Of a DNA stretch of 64,000 nt, positions 1 through 6,474 are shown in pieces (within the stretch, counting starts at the first letter, position 1; each line of letters starts with the position of its first letter). The notes under the pieces were generated by a model. The model was given only the letters and a program-made list of their open reading frames with translations, searched no databases and was not told where the DNA came from. Made by a program: the position numbers and the translations under genes. This stretch comes from a virus, in IMG/VR virus record IMGVR_UViG_3300021378_000021, positions 1 to 64,000 of that record. One strand, 5' to 3'.

Positions 1-395
1 TTGGTCTCAAGAATCCAGTCTTGCTTATCTCTAAATGCAAGAACCTTAATTTGATTGAGTGGTGCAATGTCCTGAATTTTATCGGCATCTACAATACTAA
101 TCAAACCCCAGTCGGCAAGTAATTGTGCAATACGATTACGTCTCTGAACATCATTCAATGTTAGATTTGCATGTTTACCATCAAGGGCAAATAGTTCCTT
201 AAAATGCACAAGGTAATATCTTCCTTGCTTGTGCAGAATGTGACAGGACTGATAGATTTTCTTTTCCTTTCTAGACGCAACTCCGATACGAGTCAAAGTC
301 TCACGCACTTTCAGAAAGTCATCTGGTTCTCCTAGAACCACTTCCACCATTTGGTCTGGTGTCCACTTCACTTCAGCTTCTCTAACAACACTCAT
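1..395 (-). CDS. regA: RegA translational repressor (partial, C-terminus outside window)
   Basis: RegA in T4 binds the translation start regions of early mRNAs, including those of the replication genes, and represses their translation. The visible 131 codons, read from the ATG at 395-393, include WTPDQMVEVVLGEPDDFLKV, then VRETLTRIGV, YQSCHILHKQGRYYLVHFK, and QRRNRIAQLLADWGL. These match T4 RegA block for block (DFLKVKETLTRMGIA, YQSCHILQKKGLYYIVHFKE, QRRDSIAQLLEDWGL). About ten extra residues precede the region aligned to the T4 start. The gene follows gp62 with a 4-nt ATGA-type overlap, the same order as in T4 (44-62-regA). The end is cut by the window edge, so completeness cannot be judged. 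Confidence 0.93.
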   Translation of the reverse strand, partial: MSVVREAEVKWTPDQMVEVVLGEPDDFLKVRETLTRIGVASRKEKKIYQSCHILHKQGRYYLVHFKELFALDGKHANLTLNDVQRRNRIAQLLADWGLISIVDADKIQDIAPLNQIKVLAFRDKQDWILET

Positions 396-772
396 CCTTT
401 TCCTCCAGTATCAAATTTTGATTTAATAAAATTAAGTTGTTCTTTTGTTAGAATTTTCAAAGCCTGTTTTGCCTTCTCATTACTATAACCATAATAACGT
501 TTGACATAATCTAGATCTTTGATCTTATCTTGTCGGAGCCAGGGAGAAAATCTCTTCTTTTTCCTCACAATATTTATAAAGAAGTCATATTGTAATTTTT
601 TAGGAAGGAAATTATACTTATTCATCTCATTGACAAACATCAAAGTATCAAGATGTCCAGAGAAACAACGATTGATAATATAAGGAGGATATTCTTTTTC
701 GAGTGAAGGGTCTTCATCAATCAAATGCTTCTTAGTTTGATTGATAGAGTTAAGCCAGTCTTTTAGTTCCAT
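392..772 (-). CDS. 62: Sliding-clamp loader small subunit gp62
   Basis: With gp44 this protein forms the ATP-driven clamp loader that opens the gp45 ring at primer-template junctions. The product is 126 residues, shorter than the 187 of T4 gp62, as is usual in cyanophages. Recognisable blocks are NRCFSGHLDTLMFVNEMNKY near residues 34-53 and SPWLRQDKIKDLDYVKRYYG near 76-96. The ATG at 772 overlaps the end of the dam gene by 10 nt, and its TGA overlaps the regA ATG. Position just before regA supports the call. In T4 genes 44 and 62 are adjacent, but here they are separated by over 3 kb of inserted genes. No catalytic motif is expected in this subunit. Confidence 0.85.
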   Translation of the reverse strand: MELKDWLNSINQTKKHLIDEDPSLEKEYPPYIINRCFSGHLDTLMFVNEMNKYNFLPKKLQYDFFINIVRKKKRFSPWLRQDKIKDLDYVKRYYGYSNEKAKQALKILTKEQLNFIKSKFDTGGKG

Positions 773-1647
773 TGTTCTTCAATCGGAGTTTGTGGTGTAA
801 GAGAATAATTAGTAACTAGAAGTTCTGTCTTTACATTGTCTTGAGTATTCTTATCTCCACGATGAACCATCGAATAACGAAGTTTCCATTCTTCAATATA
901 ATAGTCCTTGTAAAGTTCTCTCAATCTTTCATTATCATTATAAGTGATCATGAACTTGTGAGGGCACTCATAAACATCATTGGCAAACTTATCATGATCA
1001 AATGACTTATGCATTTCTCTATCTTTACCATAAAGAAAGTCTTTGATATCATAAGGGGGATCAAGGAACACAAAAGTATTATCAGATCCCTCAGCATTCA
1101 TTACTCCAGAGTAATCAATATTAGTAATCTTCCAGTTCCTGATTAGTTCAGAAAATTGTGCAAGTTTATCTGCACCAACCAGAGAAAAGTTTGAGTTGGC
1201 AGCAGTTCGTGAGAAAGTGCTGTTCTCTGTTAGTCCAGAGTAACTACACTTGTTCATAATGAAGAAAGCAACTGCCTTTTGAAAGTCATCATAAGTGTCT
1301 ATTTCTTTGGCATATTGATTAAACAAGTTTCTGGCAAACTGGTCTTTCTCATCCTGTGTGCCACTCTCAAGCATCTTCTCTTTCTGTTCCCTAACACTCT
1401 CAGAGAGGTCTTGACCATGATCCCGCAGTTGTACCCAGAAGTTGTATAGGGGCACATACAGATCATTAATCCAAACAAGAATGTCTGGATTTGCCTTGGT
1501 TACATCAATCGCAATAGATCCACCACCGATGAATGGTTCACGATATTCAGTGATTACTTTTGGATACCATTGAGAGAGAGTCTTAATTGCTTTCGATTTT
1601 CCCCCAGGGTAACGAATCGGTGTTTTAAGTGCTTTTATACTAGCCAT
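763..1647 (-). CDS. dam: DNA adenine methyltransferase, D12 class (Dam-like)
   Basis: This protein would transfer a methyl group from SAM to N6 of adenine in DNA; in T4-like phages Dam methylates GATC and may protect DNA from restriction. The 294-residue protein shows RYPGGKS (residues 12-18, N-terminal D12-class motif), the SAM-binding motif REPFIGGGS (36-44) and catalytic motif IV DPPY (195-198). Length is close to that of E. coli Dam (278 aa), so it appears complete. The ATG at 1647 lies inside the last codons of the upstream LAGLIDADG gene (13-nt overlap), and the stop overlaps gp62. Target specificity cannot be read from sequence. It sits among non-core genes between 44 and 62 and was probably acquired with them. 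Confidence 0.93.
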   Translation of the reverse strand: MASIKALKTPIRYPGGKSKAIKTLSQWYPKVITEYREPFIGGGSIAIDVTKANPDILVWINDLYVPLYNFWVQLRDHGQDLSESVREQKEKMLESGTQDEKDQFARNLFNQYAKEIDTYDDFQKAVAFFIMNKCSYSGLTENSTFSRTAANSNFSLVGADKLAQFSELIRNWKITNIDYSGVMNAEGSDNTFVFLDPPYDIKDFLYGKDREMHKSFDHDKFANDVYECPHKFMITYNDNERLRELYKDYYIEEWKLRYSMVHRGDKNTQDNVKTELLVTNYSLTPQTPIEEQWN

Positions 1648-2051
1648 AATAATTCAGTGTCAATGTTTTCATAAATCATTCCAATCTTTTCTAACCTTCT
1701 TTCACCCAGATATGGTTTCATAAGATTAGTCCATAATACAGCAGCCTTACCTCTAATAGAGAATGTCCATAGTGGTTTCCAACCTTTTACTTTTTTTGAT
1801 GGAACATGTGTAAAAGTAGAGTTTCTACCGTCCATTATTTTTGATACTCTATCAATAATGTCTTTATCAGTCATCTGAATAGACATTAGCATTTCTGGTT
1901 TAGAAGTATAATTCTTTCCATTGCGGTGATTATACCTTTCTCTTGCTTTTTTATACTGCCAACATCCCTCTCCTTCCCAGATACCAGATATCCAGGCAAG
2001 TTCTATTTCACTTGGAGGATTATGTTCGTATTGAGACCTTTTTAACTTCAT
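1635..2051 (-). CDS. Free-standing LAGLIDADG-type homing endonuclease candidate
   Basis: The product is 138 residues if it starts at the ATG at 2051, or 144 from an in-frame GTG at 2069. The segment ELAWISGIWEGEGCW near the N-terminus is a LAGLIDADG-type helix with its acidic catalytic residue (WISGIWEGEG). IQMTDKDIIDRVSKIM and WTFSIRGKAAVLWTNLMKPYL are typical of the single-motif subfamily, which act as homodimers. The gene overlaps the upstream small gene by about 30 nt and the dam start by 13 nt, so it is wedged into an existing operon with minimal disruption. A TATAAATA late-promoter match lies 22 nt upstream of the ATG. The likely role is cutting a related phage at a nearby allele and spreading by recombination. 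The target is unknown. Confidence 0.75.
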   Translation of the reverse strand: MKLKRSQYEHNPPSEIELAWISGIWEGEGCWQYKKARERYNHRNGKNYTSKPEMLMSIQMTDKDIIDRVSKIMDGRNSTFTHVPSKKVKGWKPLWTFSIRGKAAVLWTNLMKPYLGERRLEKIGMIYENIDTELLWLV

Positions 2052-2298
2052 ACGTATCTGTGTTACCACCCTTATTTATAGAAGGCAACTCTTCAGATTC
2101 ATAATCACAAGGATGATACTTCAAAAATTCCCAGAAGGTCAATTTCATTTCCTTCTGAGTCATACCACAATGTTTTGCAGCAGTGGGTAAATTCATTGTA
2201 GCACAAAAAAGTGCTTCATTTGCTTCCTTTACATTCTGGGGAGTAGTTTTGACTTTCTCCTCCACCAGTTTGCTTTTATCAATTTTTAGTAGTCCCAT
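2020..2298 (-). CDS. Conserved cyanophage hypothetical protein (92 aa)
   Basis: A small soluble protein with the central block EANEALFCATMNLPTAAKHC followed by GMTQKEMKLTFWEFLKYHP, which resembles a short helical domain common in T4-like cyanophage genomes. No function is known to me. The PTAAKHCGMT segment could be a helix-turn-helix-like turn, but this is weak. The ATG at 2298 overlaps the TGA of the upstream membrane-protein gene. Its last residues (YEVKKVSIRT) are encoded in DNA shared with the start of the LAGLIDADG gene, so its native C-terminus may have been altered when that gene arrived. Confidence 0.75.
   Translation of the reverse strand: MGLLKIDKSKLVEEKVKTTPQNVKEANEALFCATMNLPTAAKHCGMTQKEMKLTFWEFLKYHPCDYESEELPSINKGGNTDTYEVKKVSIRT
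2073..2080 (-). promoter_or_regulatory. Late-promoter-like TATAAATA before the LAGLIDADG gene
   Basis: A perfect T4-type late -10 element, read on the minus strand. It lies inside the coding end of the upstream 92-residue gene and 22 nt before the endonuclease ATG at 2051. Transcription would start near 2066, giving a leader of about 15 nt with no obvious Shine-Dalgarno sequence. Chance occurrence inside a coding region cannot be excluded. Confidence 0.45.
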
Positions 2299-2480
2299 CA
2301 GAAAGTCTTAGCAGTATCTAAAAGTTCTGTAAGATAATCCTGAAAACTCAGTGTGCTTTCTGCCATTATCCTATATCCAGTTCCGACATATAGTTGTCCC
2401 AATAAAACTGATACAGTAGCAGTTCCCCAAAAGATATAGTAGAACTTGGACTTAACTTGACATTTCTTAGTTTGTTTCAT
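2298..2480 (-). CDS. Small single-pass membrane protein (60 aa)
   Basis: I chose the ATG at 2480 (MKQTKKCQVKSKF), which gives a basic N-terminus, one hydrophobic segment (YYIFWGTATVSVLLGQLYVG, residues about 13-32) and a short C-terminal tail. The positive-inside rule suggests an N-in orientation. A longer in-frame start at 2537 would overlap the upstream gene by 71 nt and adds a Leu-rich segment with no support. The start overlaps the previous gene by 14 nt and the stop overlaps the next ATG, so it is part of the operon. Similar one-helix proteins occur in cyanophages. The function is unknown. Confidence 0.7.
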   Translation of the reverse strand: MKQTKKCQVKSKFYYIFWGTATVSVLLGQLYVGTGYRIMAESTLSFQDYLTELLDTAKTF

Positions 2481-2658
2481 CGTAAGTAATAATAATTTTT
2501 TTAGTGATTTTACCAGTGTTATCATATGTAGAAGCATACTCTAACTTTCCTTTTAGAATCGAAACAACATTATTGAGTTGTTGCTCTACAATAGATTTCA
2601 ATTCCTCCTCTGGTATTTCTTTTTTAGTACTTGATCCCGGTTCATTAAATCCTTCCAT
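2467..2658 (-). CDS. Hypothetical small protein (63 aa)
   Basis: The product begins MEGFNEPGSSTKKEIPEEEL and continues into a mixed helical and strand region ending KIIITYDETN. The ATG at 2658 is preceded by a good Shine-Dalgarno (AGGAG, spacing about 7), which decides against the in-frame TTG at 2664. The start overlaps the upstream stop and the end overlaps the membrane-protein gene. I recognise no family. The charged helix EEELKSIVEQQLNNVVSILK (about 18-37) could be amphipathic and mediate dimerisation, which is inference. Confidence 0.65.
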   Translation of the reverse strand: MEGFNEPGSSTKKEIPEEELKSIVEQQLNNVVSILKGKLEYASTYDNTGKITKKIIITYDETN

Positions 2659-2830
2659 TTTCAAACTCCTTTACTAAACGTTCTGATTGTTTTTTATCAA
2701 TTCCGCAAGGTGCATTTCTTAAACAAATTAAAATACACTCAGTATCACTGATAGTTGGTTTAATTGTAAATCCCCACTTATCAAGTTTACCTTCGGTGGG
2801 TGCTTCGCATGGGTCGAATTCATGTGGCAT
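2645..2830 (-). CDS. Hypothetical small protein (61 aa)
   Basis: Starts MPHEFDPCEAPTEGKLDKWG and contains three further cysteines (TECILICLRNAPCG). The ATG at 2830 has a clear AGGAG ribosome site and overlaps the purS stop. The cysteine spacing (CILIC and a later C) is loosely metal-site-like but not a recognised zinc finger. It ends with KEFENGRI, and its stop overlaps the next gene. I do not recognise the family. Its only context is an operon with purS and purN, which does not itself imply a role in purine metabolism. Confidence 0.65.
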   Translation of the reverse strand: MPHEFDPCEAPTEGKLDKWGFTIKPTISDTECILICLRNAPCGIDKKQSERLVKEFENGRI

Positions 2831-3105
2831 TATTCAACTCCTTTAGGAAAACTTTCAATTTCAGTCAATTCATAATACCAATCCTCCATTACAGTATTGG
2901 CGAGAAATCTACCACTCAGTCTAGTTATTTCTTCTGCGGCATACTCTTTATTAGGTGCCTCAATCCAGATGTCAATGACCTTACCTAACCTCAATTTTTT
3001 AATTTCCAGTTCAGACAATCTCTTACAGGCATCTCTCACAGCATTACCAGGAGAGTCATCGACCTGTGATCGTAGACGAATGAATACTAATGCTTTAAAC
3101 TTCAT
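2830..3105 (-). CDS. purS: PurS, small subunit of phosphoribosylformylglycinamidine synthase
   Basis: PurS is the small subunit of the multi-subunit FGAM synthase (PurS-PurQ-PurL), step four of de novo purine synthesis, and helps channel ammonia between PurQ and PurL. The 91-residue protein matches B. subtilis PurS at its landmarks: N-terminal strand MKFKALVFIRLRSQV, GKVIDIWIEA, and LANTVMEDWYYELTEIE (B. subtilis LANTVIEDYRYEVEEV). The start at 3105 is supported by AGAGGTGG upstream; an in-frame extension to 3141 adds 12 unrelated residues. No purL or purQ is visible here, so it would have to join host subunits or phage genes elsewhere. purN lies two genes upstream. Confidence 0.88.
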   Translation of the reverse strand: MKFKALVFIRLRSQVDDSPGNAVRDACKRLSELEIKKLRLGKVIDIWIEAPNKEYAAEEITRLSGRFLANTVMEDWYYELTEIESFPKGVE

Positions 3106-3307
3106 GGTCGTTCCACCTCTCATCAAGTGCTTCATTAACAATATCCTTTAATTCTCTACGTTCTTCAGGTGTAAAGATTGTACGATGCTTCACTGGCATT
3201 GGAGGAATCTCTCTCCTAGAATTGGTATTACCCTTAGAAGGAATACTCATGCCCTGTGTATCAATTTTATCTTGTCTCATTTGTAATAATTCAATGAACC
3301 ATTCCAT
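3095..3307 (-). CDS. Hypothetical protein (70 aa) between purN and purS
   Basis: The product starts MEWFIELLQMRQDKIDTQGM and ends EERRELKDIVNEALDERWND plus HEV. The C-terminal half is predicted to be a charged amphipathic helix. The middle is polar and proline-rich (REIPPMPVKHRTIFTPEE). The ATG at 3307 abuts the purN stop exactly, and the TAA overlaps the purS start, so it is translationally tied to the two purine genes. No family is recognised. It could be a regulator or tether for the purine enzymes, but only position suggests this. Confidence 0.65.
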   Translation of the reverse strand: MEWFIELLQMRQDKIDTQGMSIPSKGNTNSRREIPPMPVKHRTIFTPEERRELKDIVNEALDERWNDHEV

Positions 3308-3844
3308 TTAATTTATATTCTCAAATAAATTATTGATTACCATAGGAAGTAAACGATGTTCTGCTCTCTGAACTCTATGATGTAAGGTCTCTTCTGTATC
3401 TCCTACACAAATAGGAACAGAAGAAGAATCAATACATCCTCCAGAATCTAACTCTTCAGTCACATAATGAACTGTACATCCAGTGATTTTATCTCCACTA
3501 TCTAATGCCTGCTTAACAGCATTAAGACCTTTATACTTTGGAAGTAATGATGGATGAATATTAATTATCTTATTTGGGAAAGCATTAATCAATCCCGGTG
3601 TAACAATCCTCATCCAACCTGCAAGAACTACTAAATCAACTTTGTGTCTATTAAGTTTATCAATGATTTTTTGTTCATCAATACTCTTAATACGGCAGTT
3701 TGGGATACCCAATCGGTCTGCCCTTTCTTGAGCACCACATCCTTTAATATTGTAGATCATAACTACAACTTCATGGTCTGGACAATTCTCAACGATGTTC
3801 TCAAAGTTAGTTCCGTTTCCAGAACACATGACTCCAATTCTCAT
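3308..3844 (-). CDS. purN: PurN, phosphoribosylglycinamide formyltransferase
   Basis: PurN transfers a formyl group from 10-formyl-tetrahydrofolate to GAR, the third step of purine synthesis. The 178-residue product has the N-terminal nucleotide-site motif SGNGTNFENI (8-17), and all three catalytic residues known from E. coli are present with a constant offset: Asn95 and His97 in INIHPSLLPKYKG, and Asp133 in HYVTEELDSGG. It is a little shorter than E. coli PurN (212 aa), mostly at the C-terminus. Cyanophages carry pur genes presumably to increase nucleotide supply during infection. It is followed directly by the 70-residue gene and then purS. Confidence 0.95.
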   Translation of the reverse strand: MRIGVMCSGNGTNFENIVENCPDHEVVVMIYNIKGCGAQERADRLGIPNCRIKSIDEQKIIDKLNRHKVDLVVLAGWMRIVTPGLINAFPNKIINIHPSLLPKYKGLNAVKQALDSGDKITGCTVHYVTEELDSGGCIDSSSVPICVGDTEETLHHRVQRAEHRLLPMVINNLFENIN

Positions 3845-3849
3845 TTAAG

Positions 3850-4143
3850 TCACAGGACCAGTTTTTTAGAGTTTGGAGTAATCAACTTACTACCAAACAT
3901 TTCATTATACTTCTTACAGACATCCTCTTGGACTTCTGCGACATATACAACATGAGTTTTAGAAATCGTAATCTCTGGGTCTTCTTTACTAATCACGGTT
4001 GCCCATGGAGCAAATCCAACACCATTATTAGTTGGAAGAACTACAAGACCATTTTGGACTGTAATAGAAGCAGCATTCTCATCTATGAGTTCTGCGATAA
4101 CTTCTTCACCAGTCACAATTCGTAGCAGTTTTACATCAATCAT
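3850..4143 (-). CDS. Sm-like fold protein, copy 1
   Basis: The 97-residue product has the start of a small beta-barrel: VKLLRIVTGEEVIAELIDEN (4-23), then SITVQNGLVVLPT, APWATVIS and EITISKTHVVYVAEVQEDVC. The pattern strand, G-EE-(I/V), strand, P, then a hydrophobic I-x-x-x-H-V-V-Y strand is the one seen in cyanophage Sm-like proteins. From memory, one Sm-like protein of putative cyanophage origin has a crystal structure. It may form rings and bind RNA, but no RNA-binding residues can be claimed here. An AGGT ribosome site precedes the ATG. It lies between gp44 and purN. A longer related protein is encoded at 15196-15633. Confidence 0.68.
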   Translation of the reverse strand: MIDVKLLRIVTGEEVIAELIDENAASITVQNGLVVLPTNNGVGFAPWATVISKEDPEITISKTHVVYVAEVQEDVCKKYNEMFGSKLITPNSKKLVL

Positions 4144-4154
4144 TTTAATTTACC

Positions 4155-5096
4155 TCAACTAAACTCGCATTCTACCATAATCTCAGTCAAACATGCAAGT
4201 AAGTTTATTTCCTGGTCCGCCACAAATGCCATTTGATACTGATACTTAGCAAGGACAAGCACAGCAGCAGGAATACTATTCGGAACCAAGGAATCATAAC
4301 AAGCATCGTAAATACGACGCAACAGGACAGTAGTATCATTGTCCAGGTTATTGACAACCCATTTACGTACTTCGGGAAAATTCTTCTCTTTAAGGTTTTT
4401 AACCAGTTCATTGACGGCAACATCTGAAAAAGTGGCAAGAATACCAGAGTCGATTTTCCCACTTACGGAATATCTTTGGCATTCATTAAGAACACGTCTC
4501 CAATCAGGAAAGTGCTTATTGATTAATTCTACCAGGACCTTGTTATCATATTCAACACCTTCTGCATCCAAGATTTGTTGGATACGTTTGAAGAATTGTG
4601 CGGCAATGGTCTGACGATCCTTTCCTTTAATTCCAAACTCGACGACGGCACATCGGGAGTGGAGAGGTTCAAGGATTTTGTTTTTGTAGTTACAGGTAAA
4701 GATGAATCTACAATTGCCAGCGAACTCCTCAATAAACGCCCGTAAGAGGAGTTGTACATCATTGGATGTGTTATCTGCCTCATCAATGATGATGACTTTG
4801 TGTTTAGAATCTGACGTAAGTGATACGGTCGAAGCAAAGTTTTTCGCATTATTTCTGACGGTATCAAGGAATCGTCCTTCATCGGATCCGTTGATGACAT
4901 ATACATCTACTCCAAGTTCGTTACATAGTGCTTTTGCCACTGTTGTTTTACCGATGCCTGGAGGACCGGCAAGTAGCATATTAGGAATCTCTCCTTTATC
5001 TAGGAAAGATTGAAAGGTCTTCTTTGTACTCTCAGGGAGAATACATTCTTCAATAGTTTGTGGTCGATACTTCTCAACCCAGATGAAGTTGCTCAT
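4155..5096 (-). CDS. 44: Sliding-clamp loader large subunit gp44 (AAA+ ATPase)
   Basis: gp44 is the ATPase of the clamp loader and acts as a tetramer with one gp62. Of 313 residues, the N-terminal signature FIWVEKYRP is at 4-12, Walker A GPPGIGKT at 44-51, Walker B IIIDEAD at 102-108, and the SRC arginine-finger motif at 147-149, followed by helical collar regions. The ATG at 5096 matches the family start; an in-frame extension to 5129 adds 11 unrelated residues and overlaps the upstream gene. T4 gp44 is 319 residues, so it is full length. gp62 is 3.4 kb downstream rather than adjacent as in T4. Confidence 0.95.
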   Translation of the reverse strand: MSNFIWVEKYRPQTIEECILPESTKKTFQSFLDKGEIPNMLLAGPPGIGKTTVAKALCNELGVDVYVINGSDEGRFLDTVRNNAKNFASTVSLTSDSKHKVIIIDEADNTSNDVQLLLRAFIEEFAGNCRFIFTCNYKNKILEPLHSRCAVVEFGIKGKDRQTIAAQFFKRIQQILDAEGVEYDNKVLVELINKHFPDWRRVLNECQRYSVSGKIDSGILATFSDVAVNELVKNLKEKNFPEVRKWVVNNLDNDTTVLLRRIYDACYDSLVPNSIPAAVLVLAKYQYQMAFVADQEINLLACLTEIMVECEFS

Positions 5097-5104
5097 AATC
5101 AAAT

Positions 5105-5410
5105 CTACTTGTCCTTTAGTATACCACAACCTTTCGGTTCTATGTTCAAATCCATACCTTGTCCTTGATTGTCCGTTCTTGGACTTCCCTCATTTTTCTT
5201 TTCAGTTTTTTGAAATGAAACTCTTTTGTATCTGTTAGCAAATATGTCTGGACACCAATAGGTTACAATCCAATTAACGGTAGGATTAAGTTCCATATGT
5301 TTCTCAACACTGTGTTTCATAATACCTATTTGGATGTATCCATCGTGCATAATACATCCACCATCTTCTAATTCGTAAAGGTAAAGTGTTTTTATTTTTT
5401 CTTCTTTCAC
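5105..5410 (-). CDS. Hypothetical protein (101 aa)
   Basis: The reading frame starts with a GTG at 5410 directly after the stop of the upstream gene; an internal ATG at 5353, preceded by GGTGG, is an alternative start that would remove 19 residues. The segment TLYLYELEDGGCIMHDGYIQ and NWIVTYWCPDIFANRYKRVSF look like a folded, strand-rich domain. The last 30 residues are polar and gene-44-proximal (RTDNQGQGMDLNIEPKGCG), probably disordered. I recognise no family. It is co-directional with and 8 nt from gene 44. Confidence 0.55.
   Translation of the reverse strand: MKEEKIKTLYLYELEDGGCIMHDGYIQIGIMKHSVEKHMELNPTVNWIVTYWCPDIFANRYKRVSFQKTEKKNEGSPRTDNQGQGMDLNIEPKGCGILKDK
5118..5123 (-). promoter_or_regulatory. 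Possible -10 element (TATACT) upstream of gene 44
   Basis: On the minus strand TATACT follows GTTGTGG, similar in context to the stronger GTGTGGTATAAT before gp55. There is no well-spaced -35 box (TTGAAC lies 20 nt upstream). The site falls inside the coding end of the upstream gene, 22 nt from the gene 44 ATG. This is weak evidence for an internal early or middle promoter. Confidence 0.25.
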
Positions 5411-5411
5411 T

Positions 5412-5930
5412 TTATACCCATTCAGGTTTACGATTTGGTAATTTTAAGTAATTCTTAGATACCCATGGTTTAGAAGCAATGTACATTTTGTACGCTTCAA
5501 TTGTACTTATACTTGTATCAAACTTAAACTCTTCAGGCATTGCACGAACAAATGGAGTAAGTTTTGATCGATGAATAGCATCTAATGGGAAGATTTTATT
5601 TGCATGTGCAAGAGTATGAAGACATGAATGAATTTTTCCATATCGATTAGAATACTCCTCACATAATGCAAGACCGTGCCGGATCAACCATCGGGCATTT
5701 GCAGCAGTCTCATTTGCCCATACTGTGCAGGGGTGATTGCGGAAAGCACCCTTATCGGTCGCATATGGGGTTCCATCGGTCTTAGGAAGAGTTCCATATC
5801 CATGCCCCCATTTGTCTGAGGCAACGATAGAGAGCATCTGACAGCACTCTAGAGGCATCTTGACGATGTGCTTATCAGGGAGAACCTGAGCAGACTTGAC
5901 CGGACTTTCGTCCGTCACAAAGATATTCAT
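5412..5930 (-). CDS. Conserved phage/bacterial protein of unknown function (DKHxVKM family)
   Basis: The 172-residue protein has the N-terminal block MNIFVTDESPVKSAQVLPDK followed by HIVKMPLECCQML, then HPCTVWANETAANARWLIRH (near 66-85) and LCEEYSNRYGKIHSCL. These blocks recur in a family widespread in phages and bacteria whose function I do not know. The conserved His, Lys, Glu, Cys and Arg residues suggest an enzyme, perhaps acting on nucleic acid or a nucleotide, but that is a guess. Its start overlaps the end of the downstream-numbered membrane-protein gene by 4 nt. It appears complete. Confidence 0.75.
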   Translation of the reverse strand: MNIFVTDESPVKSAQVLPDKHIVKMPLECCQMLSIVASDKWGHGYGTLPKTDGTPYATDKGAFRNHPCTVWANETAANARWLIRHGLALCEEYSNRYGKIHSCLHTLAHANKIFPLDAIHRSKLTPFVRAMPEEFKFDTSISTIEAYKMYIASKPWVSKNYLKLPNRKPEWV

Positions 5931-6142
5931 GTTAAGAGTTTGCTAAAACTGATTGCCAGTAGGAACATAAGCATTATAACGACATCCCAAGATTTTGTCC
6001 TTATAAAGTAAGGAACTGAAATCATATCGGCAACGAAGTGCAGCATAACTCCAAGAGTTATATTGATATGGAGAACAACAAAATATGCAGTAATCACTAG
6101 GATACTACCAGTTATTCTCATTGGGACATCAACTTTAATCAT
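5927..6142 (-). CDS. Small integral membrane protein (71 aa)
   Basis: The product is almost wholly hydrophobic. Predicted membrane segments are roughly residues 9-30 (ITGSILVITAYFVVLHINIT), 31-46 and 52-70 (WDVVIMLMFLLAISFSKLL). A His and Asp in LHFVADMISVP lie between helices. The start overlaps the speD stop and its stop overlaps the next gene, so all three are translationally coupled. The function is unknown. The size and hydrophobicity would fit a holin-like or other inner-membrane protein, but nothing specific supports that. Confidence 0.7.
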   Translation of the reverse strand: MIKVDVPMRITGSILVITAYFVVLHINITLGVMLHFVADMISVPYFIRTKSWDVVIMLMFLLAISFSKLLT

Positions 6143-6474
6143 TTTAAAGGTCGAGTAAAGATTTCAGATACAATATCTGTTGCACCCATTGCTTCATACA
6201 TGTATGTGGCACCTGATCGTGGATTTGTATGATCTCCACAGGTAAACACATCACATACTGCCATACCATTCTCCGGCCATGTATGAATACTAATGTGAGA
6301 CTCGGCAAGAAGTGCTACGGCAGTTACACCATGAGGTTCGAACTTATGTGATGAAATATCTAGTAATGTGCTTTCAGATAATGTTGCAGCATTTGAAAGC
6401 ACATTACGAATATGTGCTTCATCATCTAATAATCCATATGGACACCCCTTAAGGGTAAAGAGAATGTGTCTCAT
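6139..6474 (-). CDS. speD: S-adenosylmethionine decarboxylase proenzyme (SpeD)
   Basis: SpeD decarboxylates SAM to supply aminopropyl groups for spermidine synthesis. The 111-residue protein is of the short bacterial class. The self-cleavage site is in AESHISIHTWPE: cleavage between Glu58 and Ser59 would convert Ser59 to the pyruvoyl cofactor. His64 and Cys79 (VFTCGDHTNP) correspond to the processing and proton-donor residues of the Thermotoga enzyme (Ser63, His68, Cys83). Homologues are a known auxiliary gene of T4-like cyanophages, where polyamines may aid DNA condensation. It overlaps gp45 by 4 nt and the next membrane-protein gene by 4 nt. Confidence 0.95.
   Translation of the reverse strand: MRHILFTLKGCPYGLLDDEAHIRNVLSNAATLSESTLLDISSHKFEPHGVTAVALLAESHISIHTWPENGMAVCDVFTCGDHTNPRSGATYMYEAMGATDIVSEIFTRPLK

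Noticed and set aside
569-576. TATAAATA inside gene 62
   Set aside because: It is far from any start codon and lies in well-conserved coding sequence, so it is probably chance.
2298-2537. Longer start for the small membrane protein at 2537
   Set aside because: It would overlap the preceding gene by 71 nt and adds a segment that is a frame-shifted copy of that gene's end.
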